Notes under the pieces: model-generated | Databases searched by the model: none | Seen by the model: the letters and a program-made list of their open reading frames with translations, nothing else | Told to the model about the DNA's origin: nothing | Program-made: the position numbers and the translations under genes | DNA from: UBA6136 sp964386975 | GTDB taxonomy: Bacteria; Pseudomonadota; Gammaproteobacteria; Methylococcales; Methylococcaceae | DNA: 56,436 bases | Direction: 5' to 3' | Assembly: GCA_964386975.1 (NCBI GenBank) | Contig: CAYLUS010000010.1 | Coordinates: 1-56,436 of the forward strand | Shown here: one piece after another, positions 15,622-24,097 of the stretch | Layout of the letters: every line of letters starts with the position of its first letter | Numbering within the stretch: position 1 is the stretch's first letter

Positions 15622-16236
15622 TTATTGGGATCCAAAGGTGGATCTGTAGTGCCAGCTCGTGCTGCATTTACTTTTGGGTTGGATGCCCCTTGGGCTTTTG
15701 TAGTAGTTGCTGATCTTGAGATCCACTCGCTCACTGAGTGCCTTGAGGGTTCCGCCTGTTTTGGCCGAAAAAGTGCCGGTGAGGAGATAACTCTGACGAT
15801 CAAAGTAAAGTAGCGTGCCAGCGGAGGTGGCCCCCCCGTTGTAGTACTTATAGAGGTTGGTGGTCGAGGTCGGATCTAATGCCAGTTGTAGCTTCTCCTC
15901 TTTCCGAGTCCAGGTACCGGTATAGCTTGTCCAGCCATTAGCGGTGCTCGGGGCCTTTGTCACATTTGGCGAATTGCTGTCGATGAGCCAGAGCGCAAAT
16001 TTCCCATCACTTCCGAGGCTAAGGCTGGCCAGAGGAAGACCTGGATTGACGACCACCGGCAATGGCGTGACCCGGTTTTGCGTTTGGCCGGGTGAGTGGA
16101 TCCGGCAGGCCATGTTGGCATTGCCTTTGGAGGTCCCATTTAATTTGTAGGTTGTCGTGGTGACGGCCGCCTCAACGCGTGATGCAAGAGCTACTGCAAC
16201 AAAAACGGTAATGAGGATGGAGGCTCTGTTGATCAT
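15622..16236 (-). CDS. Unknown secreted protein of the sulfate operon
   Basis: I do not recognise this family. The 204-residue precursor has a signal peptide (cleavage likely after VEA near residue 24). The mature part is rich in Thr, Ser, Gly and Tyr with alternating beta-like strands, for example YTGTWTRKEEKLQLALD and LTGTFSAKTGGTLKAL, which suggests a small beta-sheet protein. There are two Cys, one in NMACRIHSPG and one near the C-terminus in SKCSTSW, that could pair in the periplasm. AGGGAG precedes the ATG. It sits 12 nt after the porin and 27 nt before sbp, so a periplasmic role linking porin and binding protein is a reasonable but untested inference. Confidence 0.85.
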   Translation of the reverse strand: MINRASILITVFVAVALASRVEAAVTTTTYKLNGTSKGNANMACRIHSPGQTQNRVTPLPVVVNPGLPLASLSLGSDGKFALWLIDSNSPNVTKAPSTANGWTSYTGTWTRKEEKLQLALDPTSTTNLYKYYNGGATSAGTLLYFDRQSYLLTGTFSAKTGGTLKALSERVDLKISNYYKSPRGIQPKSKCSTSWHYRSTFGSQ

Positions 16237-16248
16237 GAGTGGACTCCC

Positions 16249-18237
16249 TTAGTACCAGAATTGCACGCGGGTAAAGAACACCTTTTCATCCGGTCGATTG
16301 GTGACCTGATTGTTCGCGTTTACGGCGCCTCCGGTAAATTGCGTTTGTTCATAGTTGCCCTGAATCTTGACGTTTGAGTTCAGGAACCAGTTAAGGCCAA
16401 GACCCCAGGTCTGCGCATGTGAGACCGAGTTGCGTGGATCGGCGAAGGGGTAGATGGGATTGCTCACAGAGCCGATGTTGGTGAAGGTGTTCTTGCCGAT
16501 ATCCAGTTCATGCCACCGTGCGACCACCTGCCAGGCACCCCAGTACCCATTCAATGGGTCAAAATTCTGGGCCGGCTTGATCGCCCAGTAGGTGTTTTCC
16601 TCCCCGGTTAGAACGTACGAGGCAGCCACCTGCCAGGCTGTATTGGTCTGGCTGATCTGAGCCGCTTGGCGCGGGGCGGTGGTGCTGGTGGTGACGGTGG
16701 TGGTCCGCGTGCCCGGGGTCTGACCGCCGGAAGCGATGTTGGTCGTGCCATTTACATCCGACTGCACCTGGGTGACGGTCGTCGTTGCCTGATTGGCAGA
16801 GATGCCCTGCGTCGTCTGAGTCCAGTCACTCATGATGCCGAAGGGTCCCCAGTACCAGTAACCTTGGGGGGCAAGGTGGGTTTGGGCGCCGTTCAGGAAG
16901 GCAGCCGAATAATTTGTCGTCGTTGTGACATTTGTGACGACTTTAGGGTTGCTGGTTGATCCGCCATTTCCGGTGATCGGGTTAATGGTCTGGGTCACGT
17001 TGGTGTTGGTGGCGCTCGGTACGGTCTGTGGTCCCTGATAGCTCAGGATATTGGCCTGGCCCTGTGAAACCAATGCCGCCATCGGTGTGGTTGCATTGGC
17101 GCCGGCCCCCTGCCAGTCGGTGTAGTTGCCGGCCATACCGATCCCAAGCCGTTGTATGGGCTCAAATTCGATGTGGCGGAAAGGGTGGGCGAAGATGCGA
17201 CCGGCATATTCTTTGTTGTCGAAATTGGTCGAATTGGAATTTCCAACGTCTTGATTGTCCTGGCTTCCATTAAAGATGCCGAGCTGGTAGGAGAAAAGCT
17301 CCTGGGTGTGGCTGATATTCGAGATGTACTTGGTATCGAATCCTGGCCCTTCGATTTCGCCGTGGATCATGGCGCCGATTTGTCGATTTGCGGCCAGCTG
17401 AGTTGGGTAGGCGCGTTCGTTGAAGATAAGGTTGGTGGCGTTCTGCAAGCGCTCGAGATCCTGAGGGCCTTTCATTTTGCCCACGGCCAGGCTAAGAGGC
17501 TGGTAATAGTGAAAGTCGGTCCACGCATCGAAAAGTCGGGTCTGACTGCCAGCAAAATCCGGGGCAATCAAGAAATCCAGATGCTTTGCGATGGTGCCCG
17601 CAAACTGAAGTCGGGCGCGACGAATCCAAAACTTGTCTGAAGACAGTCCCGCTCCTGGATAATACGGGTTGGGCTCACCGTCTGCCCCAAGAGTTGGATT
17701 CCAGCCAATGCCGGTGCCCGGCGCAGGATTGTCATTAAAAAAGGTATTGGTATCGGATTGCAGGAACCCACGTAGGCGAAGTTGCCAGTCCCCGTCGGCA
17801 GTTCCAATCTTGAAGCCGTTGGGTCCTGCCTCGACCTTGGCTGCGCTCTTTCTGCTGTTGTCAGCCACCTCCTTATCAATCTCAACTTTTCGCTCAAGAA
17901 GTCGCTCGCTTTTTTCGAGATTCTTGAGTTTGGTCTCCAGCTTTTGATAATCCTGAGCACTTGGGGCGGGCGGAGACTCTTCATACCCCAAACGGCGCCC
18001 AAGATTGCCGCCACGATGAGCCGAAGCCTGCGCATGGTGAGTCTCGTTGGAGATTTCATGCTTCAGTTTGGCATTTTCAGCTTCTGAGGCTTCAAGGCGT
18101 TTTTCAAGCTTGCCGACGAGCTGCTCCAGTTTTTCAAGCCGTTGATCATCGGTGATGGCCGCCGCTGGAACACTCAGTCCCAGTGAGACCGTGCCGGCAC
18201 TTCCAGCAACAAGTAAGGTGAAAGGTCTCTTGGTCAT
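16249..18237 (-). CDS. OprP/OprO-like outer-membrane anion porin
   Basis: The 662-residue precursor has a signal peptide (cleavage near residue 27 after PAAA), an N-terminal coiled coil in two segments (about 31-65 and 95-130), and then a beta-barrel from about 148 (DGDWQLRLRGFLQSD). The barrel shows OprP/O family blocks such as ARLQFAGTIAKHLDFLIAPD and LERLQNATNLIFNERAYPTQ, and ends in the aromatic FWY expected for barrel insertion. Family members are usually about 400-450 residues; the excess comes from the coiled coil and two Thr/Asn-rich stretches (about 405-441 and 475-522) that are probably surface loops. Operon context suggests sulfate or another oxyanion as substrate. Confidence 0.88.
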   Translation of the reverse strand: MTKRPFTLLVAGSAGTVSLGLSVPAAAITDDQRLEKLEQLVGKLEKRLEASEAENAKLKHEISNETHHAQASAHRGGNLGRRLGYEESPPAPSAQDYQKLETKLKNLEKSERLLERKVEIDKEVADNSRKSAAKVEAGPNGFKIGTADGDWQLRLRGFLQSDTNTFFNDNPAPGTGIGWNPTLGADGEPNPYYPGAGLSSDKFWIRRARLQFAGTIAKHLDFLIAPDFAGSQTRLFDAWTDFHYYQPLSLAVGKMKGPQDLERLQNATNLIFNERAYPTQLAANRQIGAMIHGEIEGPGFDTKYISNISHTQELFSYQLGIFNGSQDNQDVGNSNSTNFDNKEYAGRIFAHPFRHIEFEPIQRLGIGMAGNYTDWQGAGANATTPMAALVSQGQANILSYQGPQTVPSATNTNVTQTINPITGNGGSTSNPKVVTNVTTTTNYSAAFLNGAQTHLAPQGYWYWGPFGIMSDWTQTTQGISANQATTTVTQVQSDVNGTTNIASGGQTPGTRTTTVTTSTTAPRQAAQISQTNTAWQVAASYVLTGEENTYWAIKPAQNFDPLNGYWGAWQVVARWHELDIGKNTFTNIGSVSNPIYPFADPRNSVSHAQTWGLGLNWFLNSNVKIQGNYEQTQFTGGAVNANNQVTNRPDEKVFFTRVQFWY

Positions 18238-18314
18238 GTGATGCCCCTTCTATTTCTCAAGGTCTTTTAGTGCGGTTTCGGTCTTCCGGTTTGCCGCAGC
18301 TTTGAATGAATGAA

Positions 18315-18569
18315 TCAACGCGGCCAATTTCCCTCATTGGGATCATTAGCCCGATTGTTAATTTTTGCCGGTGACCTTCGGTTCCCCACCCAAAAGGGCT
18401 GAACACTCAAGTTCAGACGCTGCTTTTCCTTGCGCTCAATCTGCACGATCCGGCCCTCGTGCAGGGTGATTTCGACGGCACCAAATTTGAGTCCTTTGAG
18501 GGCAGTGAGGATTCTCTCGATGGCTTGGCCCTGCTCATCTCCACCGTATTCGCCGGTGTCTGATTTCAT
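18315..18569 (-). CDS. DUF2292 / YezD-family small protein
   Basis: An 84-residue cytoplasmic protein whose core (residues 16-52, AIERILTALKGLKFGAVEIT then LHEGRIVQIERKEKQRL) matches the DUF2292 (YezD) pattern. Family members are usually about 60 residues; here a basic 30-residue tail follows. AGGA lies 5 nt before the ATG. Function is not established; from memory, members recur near sulfur-assimilation genes. It is first in the unit ahead of the porin (77-nt gap), the secreted protein and sbp, and lies behind the shared promoter motif at 18643-18680. Confidence 0.82.
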   Translation of the reverse strand: MKSDTGEYGGDEQGQAIERILTALKGLKFGAVEITLHEGRIVQIERKEKQRLNLSVQPFWVGNRRSPAKINNRANDPNEGNWPR

Positions 18570-18642
18570 GAACGTCCTGCTGAAAAAGGGTCATCTAACC
18601 CAGGTGCAAGCCAGTGTCTGGCGAGACCTGATCGTGGAGTTG

Positions 18643-18680
18643 ATGCTAGCAATGCGGCTTAAAAATCAGAAAGAATAAAA
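18643..18680 (-). promoter_or_regulatory. Candidate promoter of the YezD-porin-sbp unit with shared motif
   Basis: On the minus strand TTTTATTCTTTCT (18680-18668) is identical to the motif upstream of cysT, and AAGCCGC (18660-18654) follows, as it does there. A possible -10 TAGCAT (18648-18643) lies 17-18 nt after a -35-like TTCTGA/TTTCTG that overlaps the motif, the same arrangement as at cysT. The motif ends 98 nt before the YezD start codon. Confidence 0.5.
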
Positions 18681-18900
18681 TCGAAGATGTATATTCCATT
18701 TTGATCATTGAGCGGGTTATCAATCCGCGCTGATCCCGTTACGCCGGGTGGGCGGGCCTTTGATGGGCATTGCCGTTTCTGACTGCTTGGTTGTGAGGGC
18801 TTGGGGGGACGCCGCATGAAGACAGTCACCCGCCCCTGAGAATCAGGCGAAGGTGGCCAGCCGGGACGGGTTGGGTTGGCTTCTGGCGGGGGGAGAGAGC

Positions 18901-18926
18901 CCGGTCACACCCTCAAGGCGGACCGG
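18901..18926. other. Hairpin downstream of the small lipoprotein gene
   Basis: CCGGTC and GACCGG form a perfect 6-bp stem around a 14-nt loop, 21 nt beyond the lipoprotein stop codon. No T-tract is present, so a termination role is uncertain. Confidence 0.3.
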
Positions 18927-18946
18927 ATGACGGACTTGAAAGCGGA

Positions 18947-19264
18947 TTAAAAGTCGCGGTCGTAGTAACCCGAGACGCCATCTTCGGTGATGGGTTCGAG
19001 CGTGTCGTTGGGATTCTTGCGGGCATCATCGTAGTTGCACTGGCGTTTGCCGTTGCGCCAGCCACGCGCGTATTCGGTATCCTCCAAATACCGTTTTTGA
19101 TCCTGAACGACCGTCCCGGTGAGGTTCGATGCCTTGGCCGTTCCGGTTTGACAGCCGTCCTTGTAGCCGTCCCTGAAGGATGGAGTTGCGTTTGAAAGGA
19201 CAAACTCCTGAGAGCAGCCACTGAAGGCGATCAGTAAAACCAGGAGGCAGTGACGTGCTTGCAT
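18947..19264 (-). CDS. Small putative lipoprotein, function unknown
   Basis: A 105-residue precursor with an N-terminal hydrophobic stretch ending in AFSGC, a plausible lipobox with Cys17 as the lipidated residue. The mature part has a repeated aromatic-Gly pattern, FRDGYKDGCQTG and later YARGWRNGKRQC, each with one Cys, so a disulfide between the two halves is possible. I know of similar short lipoproteins with GYxDGCxxG but no function for them. It lies 11 nt after the ABC-F gene on the same strand and is probably cotranscribed with it. Confidence 0.75.
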   Translation of the reverse strand: MQARHCLLVLLIAFSGCSQEFVLSNATPSFRDGYKDGCQTGTAKASNLTGTVVQDQKRYLEDTEYARGWRNGKRQCNYDDARKNPNDTLEPITEDGVSGYYDRDF

Positions 19265-19275
19265 AGGGTTAGGGC

Positions 19276-21186
19276 TCAGGAGACCACGGGTTGGCGAAGG
19301 CTTTCGAGCATTTCCCAGCGCGCATAAGCGTCATTGAGATCCGTTTGCATCTGCGTGAGTGCATCCTGCCGCTCGGCAATCAGGGTCTTTGATTGTTGAT
19401 AGAAGTCGGGTTCTGCCATGGCGGCGGTCAAGACTTCGATATCCCCTTCCAGTTTTTCAATCCGTCCCGGCAGGCCCTCGAGTTCCTTTTCCTCCTTGAA
19501 GCTCAGCTTTTTCGGTTTGTCCTGGGGGCTGATCTTTTTCTCAGTTGCTGCGGTTTTGACCGGCGCGCTCAGGGTCTTACCAGAGTCCTGTGAAGGTGGG
19601 CGCTGCCGGAGCCAGTCATCGTAGCCGCCGACGTACTCATTCACCGTGCCATTTCCCTCGAAAGCCAGAACACTGGTCACGAGGTTATTGAGGAACGCAC
19701 GATCATGGCTGACGATGAGAACAGTCCCCGGGTAGTCCGTCAGCAATTCTTCGAGGAGTTCAAGCGTGTCGGCATCCAGATCATTGGTCGGTTCATCAAG
19801 CACCAGTACATTCGCCGGCTGCGTAAAAAGCCGTGCTAAAAGGAGCCGATTCCTTTCACCGCCTGAGAGTGATTTGACGGGCTGTCTGGCCCGATCCGGA
19901 GAAAACAGAAAGTCTTGAAGATAGCCAATGACATGGGTGTTCTTGCCGTTGATGGTCACCCGGTCACTGCCTTGCGCGACATTGTCGATGACCGATGCCT
20001 CCTCATCCAGGGCGGCACGGTATTGATCAAAGTAGGCGATCTGGAGTTGGGTTCCAAGCTTGACCTTGCCGGAATCGGGTGTGAGTTCCCCTAGGAGCAG
20101 CCGAATCAGCGTGGTCTTACCGCAGCCATTGGGACCAATGATGCCGACCTTGTCGCCACGAAGGATCGTGGTTGAAACGTCGTTGAGGATCGGCTTTTGA
20201 TCAAATCCGAAGTGGACGTGTTCGACTTCTACGACCAGTTTTCCGGAGCGTTCGGCCTGCTGCAGTTGAAGATTGACCTGACCGGATCGTGCGCGCCGTT
20301 CCTGACGCTCTTTGCGCATTTCAAGGAGCCGTCGGACGCGACCCATATCGCGGGTTCGGCGGGCCTTGATGCCCTGACGGATCCAGGCTTCCTCCTGAGC
20401 CAGCTTTTTATCAAATTCGGCCTGCGTCTTGGATTCGCTCTCGAGTAACTCGGCCTTGCGCTTCAAATAGGTCGGGTAATCTCCAGGGAAGTCGGTGAGG
20501 TGCCCCCGGTCCAGTTCGATAATGCGACTCGCCAGTTTCTGAAGAAACACCCGGTCATGGGTGATGAACAGCAGCGTGCCGGTCCAGCTCGAGAGAAAAC
20601 CCTCAAGCCAGAGAATGGCGTCAAGGTCGAGGTGGTTGGTCGGCTCATCCAGGAGCAGAATGTCCGGGCTGAGGACCAGGGCACGCGCCAGAAGCACGCG
20701 GCGCTTGAGACCGCCTGAAAGGCTCTGGATGTCAGCCTCCTGAGGGAGGTCAAGTCGGGTGATGAGGCTCTCTACCAGCCGCTCCATATCCCAGGCCCCG
20801 GCCGCCTCGATGGTCGCCTGACAATCTTCAAGAGCTTTCAGTTGCGCCTGTGAGTCGGTGTCCGAGAGGCTGTGGGTCAGGTGGTGGTATTGCTGGATTG
20901 CCTCGCCGATCCGCCCAAGCCCGCCAGCCACGACATCGAATACAGAGCCACTGGTGTCAGTGGGTACCTCCTGATCCAGGCGTGCCACGCGAATTCCATC
21001 CTCGAATACCAGGCTGCCATCATCGGGCTGAATGACGCCATCGATGAGTTTGAGTAGCGTCGACTTTCCACAGCCATTACGCCCGACCAGAGCGACTTTC
21101 TCGCCGCGTTCAATGGCCAGACTGACGCCATCGAGCAGGGGAGAGCCATAGCCCAGATGGACCTTGTTAAGGCTGATCAGTGCCAT
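19276..21186 (-). CDS. uup: ABC-F family ATPase, Uup-like
   Basis: Soluble ABC-F protein with two ATPase domains and no membrane segment; the family acts on ribosomes or nucleic acid. The 636 residues show Walker A GRNGCGKS (35-42) and signature LSGGLKRRV in domain one, GPNGCGKT and LSGGERNRL in domain two. A Lys-rich linker (about 535-560) leads to a C-terminal coiled coil (about 565-632), the feature that separates Uup from EttA. It lies 12 nt after gltA and may be cotranscribed with it. Confidence 0.9.
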   Translation of the reverse strand: MALISLNKVHLGYGSPLLDGVSLAIERGEKVALVGRNGCGKSTLLKLIDGVIQPDDGSLVFEDGIRVARLDQEVPTDTSGSVFDVVAGGLGRIGEAIQQYHHLTHSLSDTDSQAQLKALEDCQATIEAAGAWDMERLVESLITRLDLPQEADIQSLSGGLKRRVLLARALVLSPDILLLDEPTNHLDLDAILWLEGFLSSWTGTLLFITHDRVFLQKLASRIIELDRGHLTDFPGDYPTYLKRKAELLESESKTQAEFDKKLAQEEAWIRQGIKARRTRDMGRVRRLLEMRKERQERRARSGQVNLQLQQAERSGKLVVEVEHVHFGFDQKPILNDVSTTILRGDKVGIIGPNGCGKTTLIRLLLGELTPDSGKVKLGTQLQIAYFDQYRAALDEEASVIDNVAQGSDRVTINGKNTHVIGYLQDFLFSPDRARQPVKSLSGGERNRLLLARLFTQPANVLVLDEPTNDLDADTLELLEELLTDYPGTVLIVSHDRAFLNNLVTSVLAFEGNGTVNEYVGGYDDWLRQRPPSQDSGKTLSAPVKTAATEKKISPQDKPKKLSFKEEKELEGLPGRIEKLEGDIEVLTAAMAEPDFYQQSKTLIAERQDALTQMQTDLNDAYARWEMLESLRQPVVS

Positions 21187-21198
21187 GACCCGAGGCGT

Positions 21199-22500
21199 CT
21201 AGATCGATCTCGAACGGTCGCTCATCGGCGTGTAATCCCGGAGCGTCGGACCTACATAGATTTGTCGCGGTCTTGCGATCCGGGTGCCGGGGTCCTCGAT
21301 CATTTCTTTCCAGTGCGCGATCCAGCCTGGTAGGCGTCCTAACGCAAACAGCACGGTAAACATGTTGGTTGGAAAGCCCATCGCGCGGTAGAGAATGCCG
21401 GAATAGAAATCGACGTTCGGGTAAAGCTTGCGCTCGATGAAATAGGGGTCGGTCAGGGCGGCTTCCTCGAGTCCCTTGGCAATATCGAAAATCGGATCGC
21501 TGATTCCCATCTGTCCCAGTATCTGGTCGCAATAGCGTTTGAGGATGACCGCGCGCGGATCATAGCTCTTGTAGACCCGGTGCCCGAAACCCATGAGCTT
21601 GAAGGGATCATTCTTGTCCTTGGCCTTTTCGATGTAGGTCTTGTAGCTCGCCCCGCCTTTGGCCATTTCCTCGAGCATTTCGATGACCGACTGATTGGCG
21701 CCGCCGTGGAGAGGTCCCCACAGCGCACAAACCCCGGCCGAGATCGACGCGAACAGATTGGCCTTGGAGGAACCGACCATGCGTACCGTCGATGTCGAGC
21801 AGTTCTGTTCGTGATCGGCGTGGAGAATGAAGAGCACATCGAGCGCCTTGCGGATCGTTTCGCTCGGCTCGTAATCCCGCATCGGTGTGGTGAACATCAT
21901 GTGCAGGAAATTGGACACATAATCCAATTCAGGCCGGGTATAGACAAAGGCTTCCCCCACCGAACGCTTATAGGCAAAGGCGGCCAGCACGCGGACCTTG
22001 GAGAGCAGTCGCGTGATGGTCTGACTCATCTCCTTGGGGTTGGGGTTGGGCTTGAGGAGTTCTGGATGGTAAACCGACAGGGAGCAGACCATGGAGGACA
22101 GGATGGCCATCGGATGCGCATGCCCCGGGTAGGTCATGAAAAAGCTTTTCATGTCCTCATGGATCAGCGAGTGCAGCAGAACTTTGTCCTTGAACAGCGT
22201 GTACTGCTCAGCCGTTGGCAGGGTGCCGTGAATCAGGAGGTAGGACACCTCCATGAAAGTTGATTTTTCACACAGCTCCTCGATATCGTAGCCCCGGTAG
22301 CGCAAGATCCCCCGGTCGCCATCAATGTAAGTGATCGCGGATTTGCAGGCGCCGGTGTTGGCGTAGCCGGGATCGAGGGTCAGGTAGCCGGTCGAGGATT
22401 GCAGGCGGGTGACGTCGATGCCTTTCTCGTTCTCCGTGCCAACGACCACCGGCAGTTCATGGGTTTGCCCGTCGAGAATAAGTTTAGCTGCCTCGGCCAT
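21199..22500 (-). CDS. gltA: Citrate synthase
   Basis: Condenses acetyl-CoA and oxaloacetate to citrate, entry step of the TCA cycle. The protein is 433 residues from the ATG at 22500. Catalytic features are GGANQSVIEML with the first His region (WGPLHGG), GFGHRVYKSYDPRA with the second, and PNVDFYSGILYRAMGFP with the catalytic Asp. The N-terminal beta region (LILDGQTHELPVV) marks the hexameric Gram-negative type. An ATG two codons earlier (22506) is possible, but AGGGTG is better spaced for 22500. It is divergent from truA. Confidence 0.95.
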   Translation of the reverse strand: MAEAAKLILDGQTHELPVVVGTENEKGIDVTRLQSSTGYLTLDPGYANTGACKSAITYIDGDRGILRYRGYDIEELCEKSTFMEVSYLLIHGTLPTAEQYTLFKDKVLLHSLIHEDMKSFFMTYPGHAHPMAILSSMVCSLSVYHPELLKPNPNPKEMSQTITRLLSKVRVLAAFAYKRSVGEAFVYTRPELDYVSNFLHMMFTTPMRDYEPSETIRKALDVLFILHADHEQNCSTSTVRMVGSSKANLFASISAGVCALWGPLHGGANQSVIEMLEEMAKGGASYKTYIEKAKDKNDPFKLMGFGHRVYKSYDPRAVILKRYCDQILGQMGISDPIFDIAKGLEEAALTDPYFIERKLYPNVDFYSGILYRAMGFPTNMFTVLFALGRLPGWIAHWKEMIEDPGTRIARPRQIYVGPTLRDYTPMSDRSRSI

Positions 22501-22614
22501 TATCATTCACCCTGCTACGTCAGATTATTTAGTTCGGTCCGAAAGTCTATCGGCTCGCCCTGTATCAGGCCAGCGCTGCGTTCCTTTCACCGGCCCCGCA
22601 CCAGAGAGTAAAGC

Positions 22615-23442
22615 ATGATGCATGCCAGACGAATCGTCATGGGCATTGAGTACGATGGTTCCGGTTTTCAGGGTTGGCAATGGCAGCCGGAACAGCGCAC
22701 CATCCAGTCGGAGCTGGAGTCGGCCTTGTCCCAGGTTGCTGACCACCCCGTGCGGGTCGTCTGTTCAGGACGCACGGATGCGGGCGTCCATGCGCTGGAG
22801 CAGGTCGTGCACTTCGATGCGGAGGTCCATCGTACCGACTATGCGTGGGTGATGGGGACCAATCGTCATCTTCCAGGAGACATCCGGGTTCGTTTTGCCC
22901 GCGAGATCTCAGCCGATTTTCATGCCAGAACCAGTGCGATCGCGCGCGTTTACCATTATCAGATCCTCAACCGGCCGATGCATTCGGCCTTGCATCGGGG
23001 CCAACTCACCTGGGTGCCCCGACCGCTGAACCTCGAGGCGATGCAGGAAGCCGGCCTGTGTCTGGTTGGCGAGCGCGACTTTTCAAGCTTCAGGGCCAAG
23101 GGTTGTCAGTCCAGAAGCCCGATCCGATTCCTCCACTTTATTCGGATCTTCCGTGAGGGCGAGCGAGTCCTTATCGAGGTTTGCGCCAATGCCTTTTTGC
23201 ACCATATGGTGCGCAATATCGCTGGCGCTCTGATCGAGGTCGGCATCGGCAAGCGGCCTTCCGGCTGGGTGAAGGCGGTGTTGGACCTCAAGGACCGGGA
23301 GCAGGGTGGTGTGACCGCACCTCCGGACGGGTTATACTTCGCCGGCGTTTACTACCCGGACGCATTTGATCTGCCGAGGCACCCCGCCTTTGCCCATCTG
23401 CCGGCCGGTGCGCGTCGTTTTACTCCACCCCCCAGCGACTAA
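22615..23442 (+). CDS. truA: tRNA pseudouridine(38-40) synthase
   Basis: Converts uridines 38-40 of the tRNA anticodon arm to pseudouridine. The 275-residue protein has the catalytic motif SGRTDAGVHA with Asp55, preceded by GIEYDGSGFQGWQ near the start and followed by FHARTSAIARVYHYQI and HHMVRNIAGALIEVG. Two adjacent ATG codons (22615, 22618) are both possible starts. It heads the long plus-strand run truA-trpF-trpBA-accD-folC-dedD-cvpA-purF-metZ, an order conserved in Betaproteobacteria and partly in Pseudomonas. Confidence 0.94.
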   Translation: MMHARRIVMGIEYDGSGFQGWQWQPEQRTIQSELESALSQVADHPVRVVCSGRTDAGVHALEQVVHFDAEVHRTDYAWVMGTNRHLPGDIRVRFAREISADFHARTSAIARVYHYQILNRPMHSALHRGQLTWVPRPLNLEAMQEAGLCLVGERDFSSFRAKGCQSRSPIRFLHFIRIFREGERVLIEVCANAFLHHMVRNIAGALIEVGIGKRPSGWVKAVLDLKDREQGGVTAPPDGLYFAGVYYPDAFDLPRHPAFAHLPAGARRFTPPPSD

Positions 23443-23455
23443 TTTCTCGTATCCC

Positions 23456-24097
23456 TTGCACCGAACTCGCGTTAAAATTTGCGGACTGACGCGGCCTCAG
23501 GATGCGCAGGCTGCGGTCCATTTGGGTGCAGATGCCTTGGGTCTGGTGTTCTACCCGCCAAGTCCCAGAGCCATCACCGTGGATCGGGCGCGGGAGTTGG
23601 TCGCGGATCTGCCGCCCTTTGTGACGGTGGTCGCGCTGTTCGTCGATGAGGCGCCAGATCGCATTAGAGACATCCTGGCGCGGGTGCGTGTCGATTTGTT
23701 GCAGTTCCATGGCGATGAAGCACCGGAGACCTGCGCGAGTTTTGCCAAGCCCTGGATCAAGGCACTGAAAGTGCGCCCAGGTTTGGATTTGACCGCGCAG
23801 GCCCGCCGTTATGAAGGCTCCTCCGGATTGCTTCTGGATGCCTGGCATCCTGATGTGCACGGTGGCAGTGGTGAAGCGTTTGACTGGGCACTTTTGAATG
23901 AGGATTCCATCCCGGATTTCGTGCTTGCCGGGGGACTTCATGCCGGTAATCTCCGGCAGGCGCTTGAAACGGTCAGGCCTTATGGTCTGGATGTGTCAAG
24001 CGGCGTTGAATCGGCCAAAGGTATCAAGGACCACGCCAAGATGGCGGCCTTCCTCCAACAAGTGAGAGAGTTTGACTATGGATCACAGCGCGACTGA
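23456..24097 (+). CDS. trpF: Phosphoribosylanthranilate isomerase
   Basis: Third committed step of tryptophan synthesis. The protein is 213 residues if started at TTG 23456 (MHRTRVKICGLTRPQDA), which places catalytic Cys9 in the usual position and leaves 13 nt after truA. The reading frame is open back to 23366 inside truA and a GTG at 23408 is an alternative; none has a strong ribosome site, so the start is uncertain. LLQFHGDE and LLLDAWHP (acidic catalytic region) and GLDVSSGVESAKGIKD (phosphate site) are typical. It overlaps trpB by 20 nt. Confidence 0.93.
   Translation: MHRTRVKICGLTRPQDAQAAVHLGADALGLVFYPPSPRAITVDRARELVADLPPFVTVVALFVDEAPDRIRDILARVRVDLLQFHGDEAPETCASFAKPWIKALKVRPGLDLTAQARRYEGSSGLLLDAWHPDVHGGSGEAFDWALLNEDSIPDFVLAGGLHAGNLRQALETVRPYGLDVSSGVESAKGIKDHAKMAAFLQQVREFDYGSQRD

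Larger units (their letters stand above)
18570..18946. other. 377-bp gap upstream of the YezD-porin-sbp unit
   Basis: The left part holds the minus-strand promoter of the YezD unit. The right part, GC-rich and with no convincing ORF, is the 3' region of the small lipoprotein gene and carries a hairpin at 18901-18926. I see nothing else I can name. Confidence 0.55.
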
